Origin: Streptomyces beigongshangae | Lineage (GTDB): Bacteria > Actinomycetota > Actinomycetes > Streptomycetales > Streptomycetaceae | Direction: 5' to 3' | DNA: 64,000 nt | Assembly (NCBI RefSeq): GCF_019710745.1 | Contig: NZ_JAHKJW010000002.1 | Coordinates: forward strand, 138,006-202,005 | Part shown: positions 8,351 through 17,343 of the stretch, piece by piece | Position numbering within the stretch: position 1 is the first letter of the stretch | How the letters are laid out: each line of letters starts with the position of its first letter | The notes under the pieces: model-generated | The model's input: only the letters and a program-made list of their open reading frames with translations | The model's database searches: none | What the model was told of the DNA's origin: nothing | Position numbers and translations under genes: made by a program

Positions 8351-11300
8351 ATGCGAGTTGACGGTTCGTCACCCGGGCCCATGGGGACACGATCAGGAAT
8401 GCGAGCACCGGTGCAGAAAACGCGGCCTCGGCGCAAAGGCAGGCAGTCGGTCTCGGGTGGAGCCTCCGGGCCCACACCGAACTCACCGGCACCGCAGGAC
8501 ACCCCGGACCCCGCCGGCCGCGGTCGTCCGAAGCACGTACGCAGTCGGCTGATCATCGCCGTCGCCGTCGTGGCGGCCGCGATCGCCGGAGCGGGCGCCC
8601 CCTCCGTGATCGCCGCCTCCGGAGAGCTCAACGACTCCCAGAACCTGGTGACGTCCGCCGAGCGCACCCAGGACGCGCTGGCCCTCGCCCACTCGCTGGC
8701 CGACGAGCGCGACGAGGTCACCTCCTATCTCGCGGCCGGCCGCCCCAAGGGCGCAGGCCCCTCGGAGCGCCGCGGCGCCCGGGTGGACCGCCAGGTGGAC
8801 GAGTTGCGTGCCCACGCTGTCGAGACGGACGCCCCCGCGTCCTTCCTGAAGACGCTCGACGGGATCGCCACCGTCCGCAGGACGGCGCTCGCCGGACGGA
8901 GCAGCGCGCTCGAAGCGCATCAGGCGTACTCGGCCGTCCTCGCCGAACTCCACACCCTCGCCGAGGAACTGGCGGAGGACCTCCCGCCCCGCGCGGGCTC
9001 CGGCGCGCACGCCCTCGCCGACCTCGACACCGCCGTCCAGCAGGCCGCCTCGACCCGCGGTCTGCTCCTCGCGGCGCTGAACGTGCCCACCAGCACCCAG
9101 ACCACCACCGACCCGATCACCGGCCTGCCCACGACGACCACCACGTCGTCGGCCGCCGCGACCAAGCAGCGCGACGCGCTCACCGCCGCGGCCCAGCAGG
9201 CGCACGTCCGCGAGCAGGCCGCCCTGGCCGACTTCACCGCCACGGCGCCCAAGGCGGACCGCGCCTCGTACGAGTCCACGGTCAACGGGCCCGACGTCAC
9301 CTCCGCCGAGAAGTACCTCGCGAGCCTGGCAGACGGGCCCGCCCTCTCCGACTCCGAACTGGCCACCGACACCAAGAAGCTGGACGCGGCGCTCTCCGCC
9401 CGCGTCGAGCTGATGCGCGGAGTCGAGGCGTCGCTCAACACCCGGCGTGCCGCGGACCTGGCCCGGATGCGCGACGACGACGTCACCGCGCTGGAGATCC
9501 GCTTCGCGGTGCTGGGCGCGCTGATGCTGCTCGCCGTCGGTGTCTCCACGGGCATGGCCCGCTCGCTCACACGACCGCTGTCCGTCCTGCGCCGCGGCTC
9601 CGCCCGTCTCGCCGCCGAGCCCGGCACCGGGGAGCCGGTGAAGTTCACCGGACGCAACGACGAGTTCGCCCAGGTCGTGCGGTCCGTCAACACCCTCCAC
9701 GCGCACGCCGTCGCCCTCAACGAGCGCCTGGCCACGCTGGAGGGCGACCGCAAGCACCTCATCGGCCAGCGCCAGAAGATGGCGGACGAACGGGACACGT
9801 TCCGCACGGAACTCTCCGAGGCGACCGCCCGGCTGGAACAGGTCCGGTCCAGCATCCACGGCACCTTCGTCAGCCTGGCCCTGCGCACCCTGGGCCTGGT
9901 CGAGCGGCAGCTCGCGGTCATCGAAGGCATGGAGGAGCGCGAACAGGACCCCGAGCGCCTCGCCACCCTCTTCCGGCTCGACCACTTCGCCACCGTCATG
10001 CGCCGGCACAGCGAGAACCTGCTGGTCCTCGCGGGCGCGGAGCACGGCCACCAGCACCCCGGGCCGGTCCCGCTCGTCGACGTCGTCCGCGCGGCCGTCA
10101 GCGAGGTGGAGCGGTACGAGCGGATCCGTATCTCCGCACTGCCGCCGCACGCGCACCTCGCCGGGTTCGCGGCGGACGACATCAGCCACCTGGTGGCCGA
10201 ACTCCTGGAGAACGCCTCCTCCTTCTCACCGCCCGACGTCCCCGTCGAGGTCTCCGGCTGGCTCCTGGAGAGCGGCGAGGTCATGCTCTCCGTCCAGGAC
10301 GAGGGCATCGGCATGACCGGCGAGCGGCTCGAACGGCTCAACACCCGCCTCGCGTCCTTCGACCCGCAGGACGCGTACGACGAGGAGGGCGGCGACGGTC
10401 TCGGGCTCGGCCTGTACGTGGTGGCCCGGCTCGCCCACCGGCACGGTGTACGGGTGCAGCTGCGCGAGCAGAAGCAGGGCGGGGTCACGGCCGTCGTGGT
10501 CCTGCCCAAGACCCTGCTCGCCGCCGGGCCCGCGGAAGCGGTCCCCCCGCCGGCCACCGCCCGCACGGCCGGACCCGTGACCGCGACGTCCCTCCCGGGA
10601 GCGGACGCGGAGGTCAACTCCAATGTCCTGCACGGCCGTCAGGGCCGGGACCCGCTGATCGCCGCGGCGGAGGACAGCCTGCGCGAGGCCGGCGAAGCTG
10701 ACGGGGCCGACGGGGCTGACAGAACGGATGAGGCCGACGGTGCCGATGAGGCGGCCGAGGTCGGTGAGAGCCGCGAGGTCGGCGGAGCCGGCGAGGAGTC
10801 CGCTGCCGGTACCGAGTCCGCGGAGCCGTCCGAGTCCGCGGAGCCGTCCGGGTCCGCCGAGCCCGCCGAACCGGGCGCCCCCTCCGGCAGCCCCGGCCCC
10901 GGCTCCGGCCCCGAGACGACCATGGTCCTCATGGCTCCGGTGCCTCCGGCGGACGAGCCTGCCGAAGCCGCCCCGCCTGCCGAACCCGCCCTCCCCTCGG
11001 ACCCCCCGCCGGCCCGGATCCCGGCTCAGGCCACCACGGGCCACGAGAGCACCGATCACAAGGGCACCGATCACAAGGGCACCGGCCACAAGGGCACCGG
11101 TCACCGCGCCACCGACCCGTACGCCATAGGCCCCGACACCCACGAACGCGTTCCCGACGCGTCACCGCGGGTGCAGGAGCTGCCGGAGCCGACGGAGCCG
11201 CCTGAGCGGGTCACCGACAAGGGGTTGCCCAAGCGCACCCCGAAGATCTCCGCACCCGCGCAGGCCGCCGGTCCGCGCAGGACATCCGTCGACGCCGAGG

Positions 11301-11455
11301 CACTGCGACGCCGTCTCGGCGGATTCCACCGGGGGGCCAGCGAAGGTCGCCGCGATGTCGAGACGGAGATCGCCGAACAGACGTCGGAGCTGCAGACGCC
11401 CGCCGCACATGCCGTAGAACCCAAGGGGGACACCGTCGAGGAGGCAAGCAGTTGA
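8351..11455 (+). CDS. cvnA: Conservon sensor kinase-like protein CvnA (nitrate/nitrite-sensing-type domain)
   Basis: A 1034-aa membrane protein, first gene of a four-gene conservon. The order is a Pro-rich cytoplasmic N-terminus, TM1 (LIIAVAVVAAAIAGAG, about 67-88), an extracytoplasmic NIT-type helical domain to about 390, TM2, HAMP (LTRPLSVLRRGSARLA), a degenerate dimerisation region and a GHKL ATPase with ELLENASSFSPP, DEGIGM and DGLGLGLY. The last 300 or so residues are disordered and Ala/Glu/Pro-rich, with four DHKGT-like repeats (about 11050-11110). Conservon kinases signal to the small GTPase CvnD through CvnB/CvnC. Starts at 8381 or 8399 are also possible because no ribosome site stands out. 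Confidence 0.92.
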   Translation: MRVDGSSPGPMGTRSGMRAPVQKTRPRRKGRQSVSGGASGPTPNSPAPQDTPDPAGRGRPKHVRSRLIIAVAVVAAAIAGAGAPSVIAASGELNDSQNLVTSAERTQDALALAHSLADERDEVTSYLAAGRPKGAGPSERRGARVDRQVDELRAHAVETDAPASFLKTLDGIATVRRTALAGRSSALEAHQAYSAVLAELHTLAEELAEDLPPRAGSGAHALADLDTAVQQAASTRGLLLAALNVPTSTQTTTDPITGLPTTTTTSSAAATKQRDALTAAAQQAHVREQAALADFTATAPKADRASYESTVNGPDVTSAEKYLASLADGPALSDSELATDTKKLDAALSARVELMRGVEASLNTRRAADLARMRDDDVTALEIRFAVLGALMLLAVGVSTGMARSLTRPLSVLRRGSARLAAEPGTGEPVKFTGRNDEFAQVVRSVNTLHAHAVALNERLATLEGDRKHLIGQRQKMADERDTFRTELSEATARLEQVRSSIHGTFVSLALRTLGLVERQLAVIEGMEEREQDPERLATLFRLDHFATVMRRHSENLLVLAGAEHGHQHPGPVPLVDVVRAAVSEVERYERIRISALPPHAHLAGFAADDISHLVAELLENASSFSPPDVPVEVSGWLLESGEVMLSVQDEGIGMTGERLERLNTRLASFDPQDAYDEEGGDGLGLGLYVVARLAHRHGVRVQLREQKQGGVTAVVVLPKTLLAAGPAEAVPPPATARTAGPVTATSLPGADAEVNSNVLHGRQGRDPLIAAAEDSLREAGEADGADGADRTDEADGADEAAEVGESREVGGAGEESAAGTESAEPSESAEPSGSAEPAEPGAPSGSPGPGSGPETTMVLMAPVPPADEPAEAAPPAEPALPSDPPPARIPAQATTGHESTDHKGTDHKGTGHKGTGHRATDPYAIGPDTHERVPDASPRVQELPEPTEPPERVTDKGLPKRTPKISAPAQAAGPRRTSVDAEALRRRLGGFHRGASEGRRDVETEIAEQTSELQTPAAHAVEPKGDTVEEASS

Positions 11456-11952
11456 CCGCGCCCAGTACTTTCGGACTGAGCCATGAAGCCCGCAACCTGC
11501 ACTGGCTGCTGACGAACCTCGTCGAGGAGGTACCGGGCCTCCTGTCGGTCGCGGTGGTCTCCTCCGACGGCCTGCTGCTGCTCTCCTCCGACCCCGGGAG
11601 GAACGCGCAGGCACGGCAGGGCGACGGGAGACCCTCGGGTCCCCGGGGCTCCGCGGCGGACCTGGCCACCATCGTCTCCGGCATCGGCAGCCTCGCCATC
11701 GGCGCCGCCAAGCTGATGGACGGCGGCGCCGTCAAGCAGACCATGGTCGCGATGGAGGAGGGCGGGCTCTTCGTCATGTCGATCAGCGACGGCTCGCTGC
11801 TCGGTGTGCACGGCTCCCCGGACTGCGACATGAGCGTCGTGGCGTACCACATGGCGCTCTTCGTGGGCCGTGCGGGACACGTGCTGACTCCCGAGCTCCG
11901 CAACGAGCTGCGCCGGTCGCTCGCCGACACGACGACGGGGACGGCCAAGTGA
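11452..11952 (+). CDS. cvnB: Conservon roadblock/LC7 protein CvnB
   Basis: A 166-aa roadblock/LC7-type protein: NLHWLLTNLVEEVPGLLSVAVVSSDGLLLLSS and a C-terminal beta-rich half with LFVMSISDGSLLGV. Such proteins act as modulators or GAP-like partners of CvnD. The start is a TTG preceded by GGAGG that overlaps the cvnA stop by four bases, implying translational coupling. It is somewhat longer than the usual 130-140 aa because of a Gly/Arg-rich insert near residue 50. Confidence 0.93.
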   Translation: MTAPSTFGLSHEARNLHWLLTNLVEEVPGLLSVAVVSSDGLLLLSSDPGRNAQARQGDGRPSGPRGSAADLATIVSGIGSLAIGAAKLMDGGAVKQTMVAMEEGGLFVMSISDGSLLGVHGSPDCDMSVVAYHMALFVGRAGHVLTPELRNELRRSLADTTTGTAK

Positions 11953-12476
11953 GCGACGCGAGCGACGCGAGCGGCACACCGGGCATCTCCGGCGCCTCCG
12001 GCAGGCCCGGCACCTCCACCGAGCTCGGCACCTCGACCAGGCCCGGCGCGTCCAGGCTCCCGGTCCGCGGCGCCGACCTCCCCCACGCCCGGCTTCGCTC
12101 GCGCGGGGGGACTCGCGTTCCCGCCCGCGTACGCCCCTACTCCCTCACCGGCGGCCGTACGCGCTCCGGGCACGTGCTGCTCGTCGAGACGTTCGTGGCG
12201 GCGCTGGAGGCTCCGGAGGAGCGCCGGGAACTGGAGAACGGTTCGCTCTCCACCCGGGGGATGCCGGAGATGAGGGCCATCGTCGAACTCTGTCGCCGGA
12301 TGCGTACGGTGGCCGAGATCGCGGCCCTCCTGAAGATGCCGCTCGGCGTGGTCCGGGTGCTCCTCAGCGACCTGGCGGACCAGGGCAAGATCCGTGTGTA
12401 CGGAACAGGTCACGGTCCGGGACAGCCGGACCGCGCTCTGCTGGAAAGGGTGCTGAGTGGACTCCGTCGTCTCTGA
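11949..12476 (+). CDS. cvnC: Conservon DUF742 protein CvnC
   Basis: A 175-aa DUF742 protein with RVRPYSLTGGRTRSGH, a central LENGSLSTRGMPEMRAIVELC, and a winged-helix-like C-terminus (VAEIAALLKMPLGVVRVLLSDLADQGKI). It starts at a GTG overlapping the cvnB stop. The first 50 residues are a Ser/Thr/Gly-rich extension absent from the domain core. Together with CvnB it is thought to bridge the sensor kinase and the GTPase. Confidence 0.92.
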   Translation: MSDASDASGTPGISGASGRPGTSTELGTSTRPGASRLPVRGADLPHARLRSRGGTRVPARVRPYSLTGGRTRSGHVLLVETFVAALEAPEERRELENGSLSTRGMPEMRAIVELCRRMRTVAEIAALLKMPLGVVRVLLSDLADQGKIRVYGTGHGPGQPDRALLERVLSGLRRL

Positions 12477-13119
12477 CGTCTCCCGCGTCTCGGATGTCTC
12501 CCGATCGTCCGGTCTCCTCGAGATACCGGAGCCCGAGGAGGAGTTGAAGGCCTGGCAGAAGGACCGCACGCGCGCTCCGATCGCCACGAAGATAGTGGTG
12601 GCGGGCGGCTTCGGGGTGGGCAAGACCACCCTCGTGACCGCCGCCTCCGAAATCACGCCCCTCCAGACGGAGGCGCTGATGACGCGGGCGAGCGAGGGCA
12701 CCGACGACCTCAGCTCGACCCCGGAGAAGGCCACCACCACCGTGGCCATGGACTTCGGCCGCATCACGCTCGACGACGACCTGGTGCTGTACCTGTTCGG
12801 CACGCCCGGCCAGCAGCGGTTCTGGTTCATGTGGGACGACCTGGTGCGCGGGGCGATAGGCGCCGTGGTCCTCGCCGACACCCGGCGCCTCAAGGACTGC
12901 TTCCCGGCACTGGACTACTTCGAGAGCTGCGGGCTGCCCTACGTCGTCGCCGTCAACCACTTCGACGGCAGCGAGCGGTTCGAGCCGGACGACGTGCGGG
13001 AGGCCCTCACGATCCACCGGGACATACCTGTCATGGTCATGGACGCGCGCCACCGGTTCTCGGTGATCGAGACCCTGCTGGCGCTGGTGAGGCACGCGCT
13101 CGACGTCAGCCCCGAGTGA
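12457..13119 (+). CDS. cvnD: Conservon GTP-binding protein CvnD
   Basis: A 220-aa Ras-like GTPase. P-loop GGFGVGKTTL, switch region EKATTTVAMDFGRI, the LFGTPGQQRFW motif equivalent to DxxG, and AVNHFDGSERF in the NKxD position (NHFD here, normal for this family). The GTG start lies 20 bp inside cvnC. It is the effector of the conservon complex. The next gene on the same strand is a flavin monooxygenase, after 129 bp of decamer repeats. Confidence 0.95.
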   Translation: MDSVVSDVSRVSDVSRSSGLLEIPEPEEELKAWQKDRTRAPIATKIVVAGGFGVGKTTLVTAASEITPLQTEALMTRASEGTDDLSSTPEKATTTVAMDFGRITLDDDLVLYLFGTPGQQRFWFMWDDLVRGAIGAVVLADTRRLKDCFPALDYFESCGLPYVVAVNHFDGSERFEPDDVREALTIHRDIPVMVMDARHRFSVIETLLALVRHALDVSPE

Positions 13120-13190
13120 GGTGACGTCGGTTCCGGGCGAGGCGACACGGTACGGCCCGGCGCCGGCCCGGCCAAGGCGTGCGCGGAGCA

Positions 13191-13248
13191 GGACCAGTAA
13201 GGGCCGGCAGGGGCCAGTAAGGACCAGTAGGGACCAGTAAGGACCAGC
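13191..13248. repeat. Six 10-bp tandem units before the flavin monooxygenase gene
   Basis: Decamers of consensus GGACCAGTAA fill 13191-13248 up to the ATG at 13249, so the last units also supply the AAGGA ribosome-binding site. The second unit is diverged (GGGCCGGCAG). Confidence 0.85.
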
Positions 13249-14502
13249 ATGCGGAAGATACTCGTGGTCGGAGCCGGCCAGGCCGGACTTCAGCTCGCCC
13301 TCGGACTCCAGTCGCACGGGTACGAGGTCACCCTGATGTCCAACCGGACGGCGGACGAGATCCGGACCGGCCGCGTCATGTCCACGCAGTGCATGTTCCA
13401 CACGGCGCTGCAGCACGAGCGCGATCTCCGGTTGAACTTCTGGGAGTCCCAGGCCCCGAGGATCGAAGGACTCGGCGCCTCCGTCGCGGCCCCCGGCTCC
13501 TTCGACCCGGGCCCCGCGCAGCGCGCCGTCGACTGGGTGGGCAGGCTCGACGGGTACGCGCAGTCGGTCGACCAGCGCGTGAAGATGTCCGGCTGGATGG
13601 AGACGTTCGCGCAGCGGGGCGGCCGGCTCGTCATCCACGGTGCCGCGGTCTCCGACCTCTCCTACTTCGCCCGTACGTACGACCTGGTCCTCGTCGCGGC
13701 GGGCAAGGGCGAGCTGGTGTCGATGTTCGACCGCGACGCCTCGCGCTCCCCGTACGCGCAGCCGCAGCGCGCGCTGGCCGTCGCGTACGTCCACGGTCTC
13801 GGCCCGCGTCCCGAGCACCCGGAGTTCGACGCGGTCCGCTGCAACCTCGTCCCGGGCGTCGGCGAGCTGTTCGTCATGCCGACGTTCACGCTCTCCGGGC
13901 GGGCGGACATCCTCTTCTGGGAGGGCGTACCCGGCGGTCCGCTGGATGCCTTCCAAAAGGTCAAGGACCCGGCCGAACACCTCTCCCTGACCCTGGGACT
14001 CATGGAACGGTTCACGCCGTGGGAGTACGCCAGGGCCACGAAGGTCGAACTCACCGACGCGGGCGCCACGCTGACCGGGCGCTACGCGCCGACCGTCCGC
14101 AACCCGGTCGGCCGGCTGCCCGGCGGCGGCCTGGTCCTCGGCGTCGCCGACGTGGTCGTGGCGAACGACCCGGTCACCGGCCAGGGCGCCAACTCCGCGT
14201 CGAAGTGCGCGGCCTCCTACCTCGACTCGATCCTCGGCCACGGGGACGCCGAGTTCGACGAGACCTGGATGCGGAACACGTTCGAACGCTACTGGGAGAC
14301 GGCCCGGCACGCCACGAAGTGGACGAACGCGATGCTCGGCCCGCCGCCGGAGCACGTCCTGAACCTGATCGGCGCGGCAGGACGGCTCCAGCCGGCGGCC
14401 GACCGCTTCGCGAACGGCTTCAACGACCCGTCGGACTTCGAGAACTTCTTCTACGAACCGGAGAGGACGGAGGCGTACCTGGCCTCGATCGCCGGGGCCT
14501 GA
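13249..14502 (+). CDS. Styrene/indole monooxygenase-family FAD oxygenase (StyA-like)
   Basis: A 417-aa flavoprotein with an N-terminal dinucleotide-binding motif VVGAGQAGLQLALGL, the family segment RVMSTQCMFHTALQHER, and a distal FAD-binding DVVVANDPVTGQGANSASK. Length and layout match the StyA oxygenase component, which uses reduced FAD from a separate reductase to epoxidise or hydroxylate aromatics. No StyB-type reductase is present in the window, so a general flavin reductase would have to serve. It follows cvnD on the same strand, so it may belong to the conservon output in the way P450 genes do in other conservons. Confidence 0.8.
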   Translation: MRKILVVGAGQAGLQLALGLQSHGYEVTLMSNRTADEIRTGRVMSTQCMFHTALQHERDLRLNFWESQAPRIEGLGASVAAPGSFDPGPAQRAVDWVGRLDGYAQSVDQRVKMSGWMETFAQRGGRLVIHGAAVSDLSYFARTYDLVLVAAGKGELVSMFDRDASRSPYAQPQRALAVAYVHGLGPRPEHPEFDAVRCNLVPGVGELFVMPTFTLSGRADILFWEGVPGGPLDAFQKVKDPAEHLSLTLGLMERFTPWEYARATKVELTDAGATLTGRYAPTVRNPVGRLPGGGLVLGVADVVVANDPVTGQGANSASKCAASYLDSILGHGDAEFDETWMRNTFERYWETARHATKWTNAMLGPPPEHVLNLIGAAGRLQPAADRFANGFNDPSDFENFFYEPERTEAYLASIAGA

Positions 14503-14754
14503 CGACCGGACGCTCCCCGCCGTCCGTACGTCCTCCGCACGCCGTCCGTACTGCCGGGGTCGGTGAAGGCGCTGTGCGCGCGGTGGAGGCCGCGGCGTCT
14601 TCCGCGAGGCGGGCGGACGGCATACGGGGCCTCCGATGACGTCGGACGCTGGGCGGTGGGCGGTGCGATCACCGTGTAAAAAGTGCTCAGCCGCCCGGGG
14701 GCCCAGGCGTCCCGCGCTCCCGGCGTCTGGCGGAGGCGCTCGTGAAGGGCGGGG

Positions 14755-15912
14755 CTAGGGGGTGTCGTTGCCCTCGTCCGAGCCGGCCCTCGCGTCCTTC
14801 GGGAGCTTCGGGGGTGTGTACCGGCGCAGGGAGGCCGCGGAGGGATCCGGGCGGACCGCGCCCAGTACGGGGTTGGCCGCCACCGGGGAGACCTTGATCC
14901 TCGTGTGCGGCCGGGGGGCCTGGACGACCAGGCCGTCGCCCAGGTAGATCGCCACATGGGTGGCCTTGGGGAAGTAGACGACCAGGTCACCCGGGCGCAG
15001 GTCGGTCAGGGCGATCCTGGGGAGCTCGGACCACTGTTCCTGGCTGGTGCGGGGGATGGGGTGGCCCGCGGTGCCCCACGCCTGTGAGGTGAGGCCCGAG
15101 CAGTCGTACGCGTCCGGGCCCTCGGCGCCCCACTCGTACGGCTTGCCGATCTGTTCCACGGCGTGGCGCAGGGCCCTCTCGCCCTTCCTGCTGGGTCGGC
15201 GCGTGCTGCTGAGCGCGCCCGACGCCACCAGCTCGTCCTGCGCCTCGGCCACCCCGGACCTCTCCAGCTCGGCCACCCGTGAGAGCTGCTCCTCGGTCAG
15301 GGAGGCGAGCAGCTCCTCGACGTCCTCCAGCCGCTCCCGTACCAGGTCGCGGTCCTTCTTCTGCCGTTCGGCGAGGGCGAGCTGCCCGTCGAGGGCGGTA
15401 CGGGCCCGGCGCGCCAGCCCCGCGGCCCTCCGCTCGCCGACCGCCAGACGCTCCACCGTGCCGGCCCGTTCCCGCGAGACCCGCCGGATCACATGGCCCT
15501 GGTCGAGCGCGTGCTGCGGATCGCGGGCGAACAGCAGCCGTAGGTAGGGGGAGATCTCGCTCGCGCCCTGGTACTGCTGCCGGGCCAGGCGTCCCGCGGC
15601 GCCGCGGCTGTCGCGCAGCGAGAGCCGGGCCGCAGCGAGCCGGCCGTTCAGGCGCGCGACCTCGGCCTTGCGCCGGTTCAGCTTCTCCTCGGTCGCGTTG
15701 TACGTCTCGGTCGCCTCCTCGGTCTCCCGGTACAGCCGCTGGAGACCGGTCAGCAGCTCGGCCACGGACCGCTCGTCCGGCGCGGGCACGGCGGGCACGG
15801 CGGGTGCGGCGGCGGCCGGCGGGAGCGCGGACACGAGGACGGCGCCGACCGTACCGACCGCGCCGACCGCGAGCGCGGTTGCGCGGACCAGGCGCGGAAG
15901 CCTTCCTGACAC
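14755..15912 (-). CDS. Secreted NlpC/P60 peptidoglycan hydrolase
   Basis: A 385-aa cell-wall endopeptidase. A signal peptide (about 1-37, ending LPPAAAA) precedes a long coiled-coil region (about 60-240) rich in Glu/Arg, as in RipA-like hydrolases, then a C-terminal NlpC/P60 domain with catalytic Cys271 in YDCSGLTSQAW and His319 in ATHVAIYLGDG. The GTG at 15912 is chosen because GGAGGTGATGAC stands directly upstream. It probably cleaves D-gamma-glutamyl-diaminopimelate bonds during growth or sporulation. It is convergent with the monooxygenase gene. Confidence 0.92.
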   Translation of the reverse strand: MSGRLPRLVRATALAVGAVGTVGAVLVSALPPAAAAPAVPAVPAPDERSVAELLTGLQRLYRETEEATETYNATEEKLNRRKAEVARLNGRLAAARLSLRDSRGAAGRLARQQYQGASEISPYLRLLFARDPQHALDQGHVIRRVSRERAGTVERLAVGERRAAGLARRARTALDGQLALAERQKKDRDLVRERLEDVEELLASLTEEQLSRVAELERSGVAEAQDELVASGALSSTRRPSRKGERALRHAVEQIGKPYEWGAEGPDAYDCSGLTSQAWGTAGHPIPRTSQEQWSELPRIALTDLRPGDLVVYFPKATHVAIYLGDGLVVQAPRPHTRIKVSPVAANPVLGAVRPDPSAASLRRYTPPKLPKDARAGSDEGNDTP

Positions 15913-16018
15913 GTCATCACCTCCGGTGCGGGGCGGCACCTCCGCCTCTCCGCACCGTGAGCATCGGGCGCCCGGACCGGCCGCGCGCGCCGGCCGTGGG
16001 CGGTCCGGCCCAACGGGA

Positions 16019-16417
16019 TCACCCGCGGGTGTCCTCCGGCCCGCCGTCCGGCGTGGCGCCTGGCACCGGCCCCTTCCCAGGGTCTTGCGCGGCGTCTTGC
16101 GCGAAGTCCCGCACGGAGCCCTGTACCGGATCCCGCACCGGATCCCGCACGGGGTCCGGCTTCGACCACGGCCACCTGAGCCTGCCGGCCCGGCCTGTGG
16201 GGTCGTACTCGTACTTCCACCCCTGGTGCAGACCGAGCCTCTCCGCGCCCGCGTCCGCCGGTACGCGGCGGTAGACGAGCACCGTGGGCGGGCCGCCCGC
16301 CCCGTCCGGCACCGGGACCCGGTACACCTTCGGGGGGTGCCCGGTCGGGCCGAGCAGGACCGGCAGCACGCGGCCGTCCAGCGGGCCGCCCTCGAAAGGG
16401 GTGTCTTCGCTCTTCAC
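16019..16417 (-). CDS. Hypothetical protein
   Basis: A 132-aa protein beginning with DTPFEGGPLDGRVLPVLLG, a pattern found in short conserved Streptomyces proteins. The first 80 residues look folded (VYRVPVP, LVYRRVP, WKYEYDPTGRAGRLRWPW). The last 45 are repetitive Asp/Pro/Val (DPVRDPVRDPVQ). No signal peptide or membrane segment. It sits between the NlpC hydrolase and the TetR gene on the same strand; I do not recognise a function. Confidence 0.6.
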   Translation of the reverse strand: MKSEDTPFEGGPLDGRVLPVLLGPTGHPPKVYRVPVPDGAGGPPTVLVYRRVPADAGAERLGLHQGWKYEYDPTGRAGRLRWPWSKPDPVRDPVRDPVQGSVRDFAQDAAQDPGKGPVPGATPDGGPEDTRG

Positions 16418-16482
16418 CGCGTCAGTGTCTCAGTGCCGCGGCCCTGGTACAGCAGACGGTGAGGACGACGGCCCGGCGCGCC

Positions 16483-17208
16483 TCACAGCAGGTGCGCCGC
16501 GTCGCTCACCACGGGCAGCACCCGGCGGGCCAGCGAGCCCATCGGCCCGTCCGCGGACTCCAGTGCCACCGCCGCCCGTACGACCCCCGCGGCCTGCGGG
16601 TCCCGCGCGGCGGTCGCCACGAGGCACGCCACGAACTGGTCGACCAGCCAGTCGCGCAACTCGTCCAGCGCGGGCTCCTTCCCCTCGTCCAGCCAGATCA
16701 GTGAGGCCGCCTCGACGGCCGTGATCCACATCCGGACGGTCATCCGCAGCCGGGGACTCGGCTCCGCGACACCCAGGTGGCTCAGGATGTGCCCGGCGGC
16801 GGCCCGGCGCACACCGTCCACGATGGCGCTCGTCCTCGACGTCCCGACCACGCCGCCGCCCTGGAGCAGGGCGCTGAAACCGGCGTCGTGCTGGTCCACG
16901 AAGGCGAGGTAGCGGTCCAGGGCGTTGGAGAGGCGGCGGGTGAGGGGGCCGTCCGGCGGCTCGGCGAAGCAGTGCTCCAGCTCCTCCGCGGCCGAGCGCA
17001 GGGCCGCCTCGTACAACTGCTGCTTGCCGCCCGGGAAGTAGCGGTACACCAGCGGGCGGGAGACGCCCGCCGTCTCCGCCACGTCGTCCAGGGAGACGTC
17101 GTCCGGTGCCCGTACGGCGAACAGCGACAGCGCGGCGTCGAGGAGCTGACCGCGTCGCTCCTCGACGCTGAGGCGTCGGTACGCGCGGGCGGGGGCGGGC
17201 GAGGTCAT
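16483..17208 (-). CDS. TetR-family transcriptional regulator
   Basis: A 241-aa regulator with an N-terminal TetR helix-turn-helix: RGQLLDAALSLFAV, then VSLDDVAETAGVSRPLVYRYFPGGKQQLYEAAL. The C-terminal ligand domain is helical and about 180 aa. The downstream (leftward) hypothetical gene is 65 bp away. Rightwards, two diiron-protein genes follow within 1.3 kb and carry an inverted repeat in their shared promoter, so they are plausible targets, though this is inference from proximity. Confidence 0.92.
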   Translation of the reverse strand: MTSPAPARAYRRLSVEERRGQLLDAALSLFAVRAPDDVSLDDVAETAGVSRPLVYRYFPGGKQQLYEAALRSAAEELEHCFAEPPDGPLTRRLSNALDRYLAFVDQHDAGFSALLQGGGVVGTSRTSAIVDGVRRAAAGHILSHLGVAEPSPRLRMTVRMWITAVEAASLIWLDEGKEPALDELRDWLVDQFVACLVATAARDPQAAGVVRAAVALESADGPMGSLARRVLPVVSDAAHLL

Positions 17209-17343
17209 GGTTCGCAGCGTAACCCGCCGGGGGGCGGAGGGAGAGGGCGGCGGGGGAGTGGGGGCCGGTGTCCCCGAAGGGCGGAGGCGATGCCCCGTAC
17301 CCCTTGCCCTTCAGGGCTCCCCCCTCCCCGGAAGCCGGTCGGC

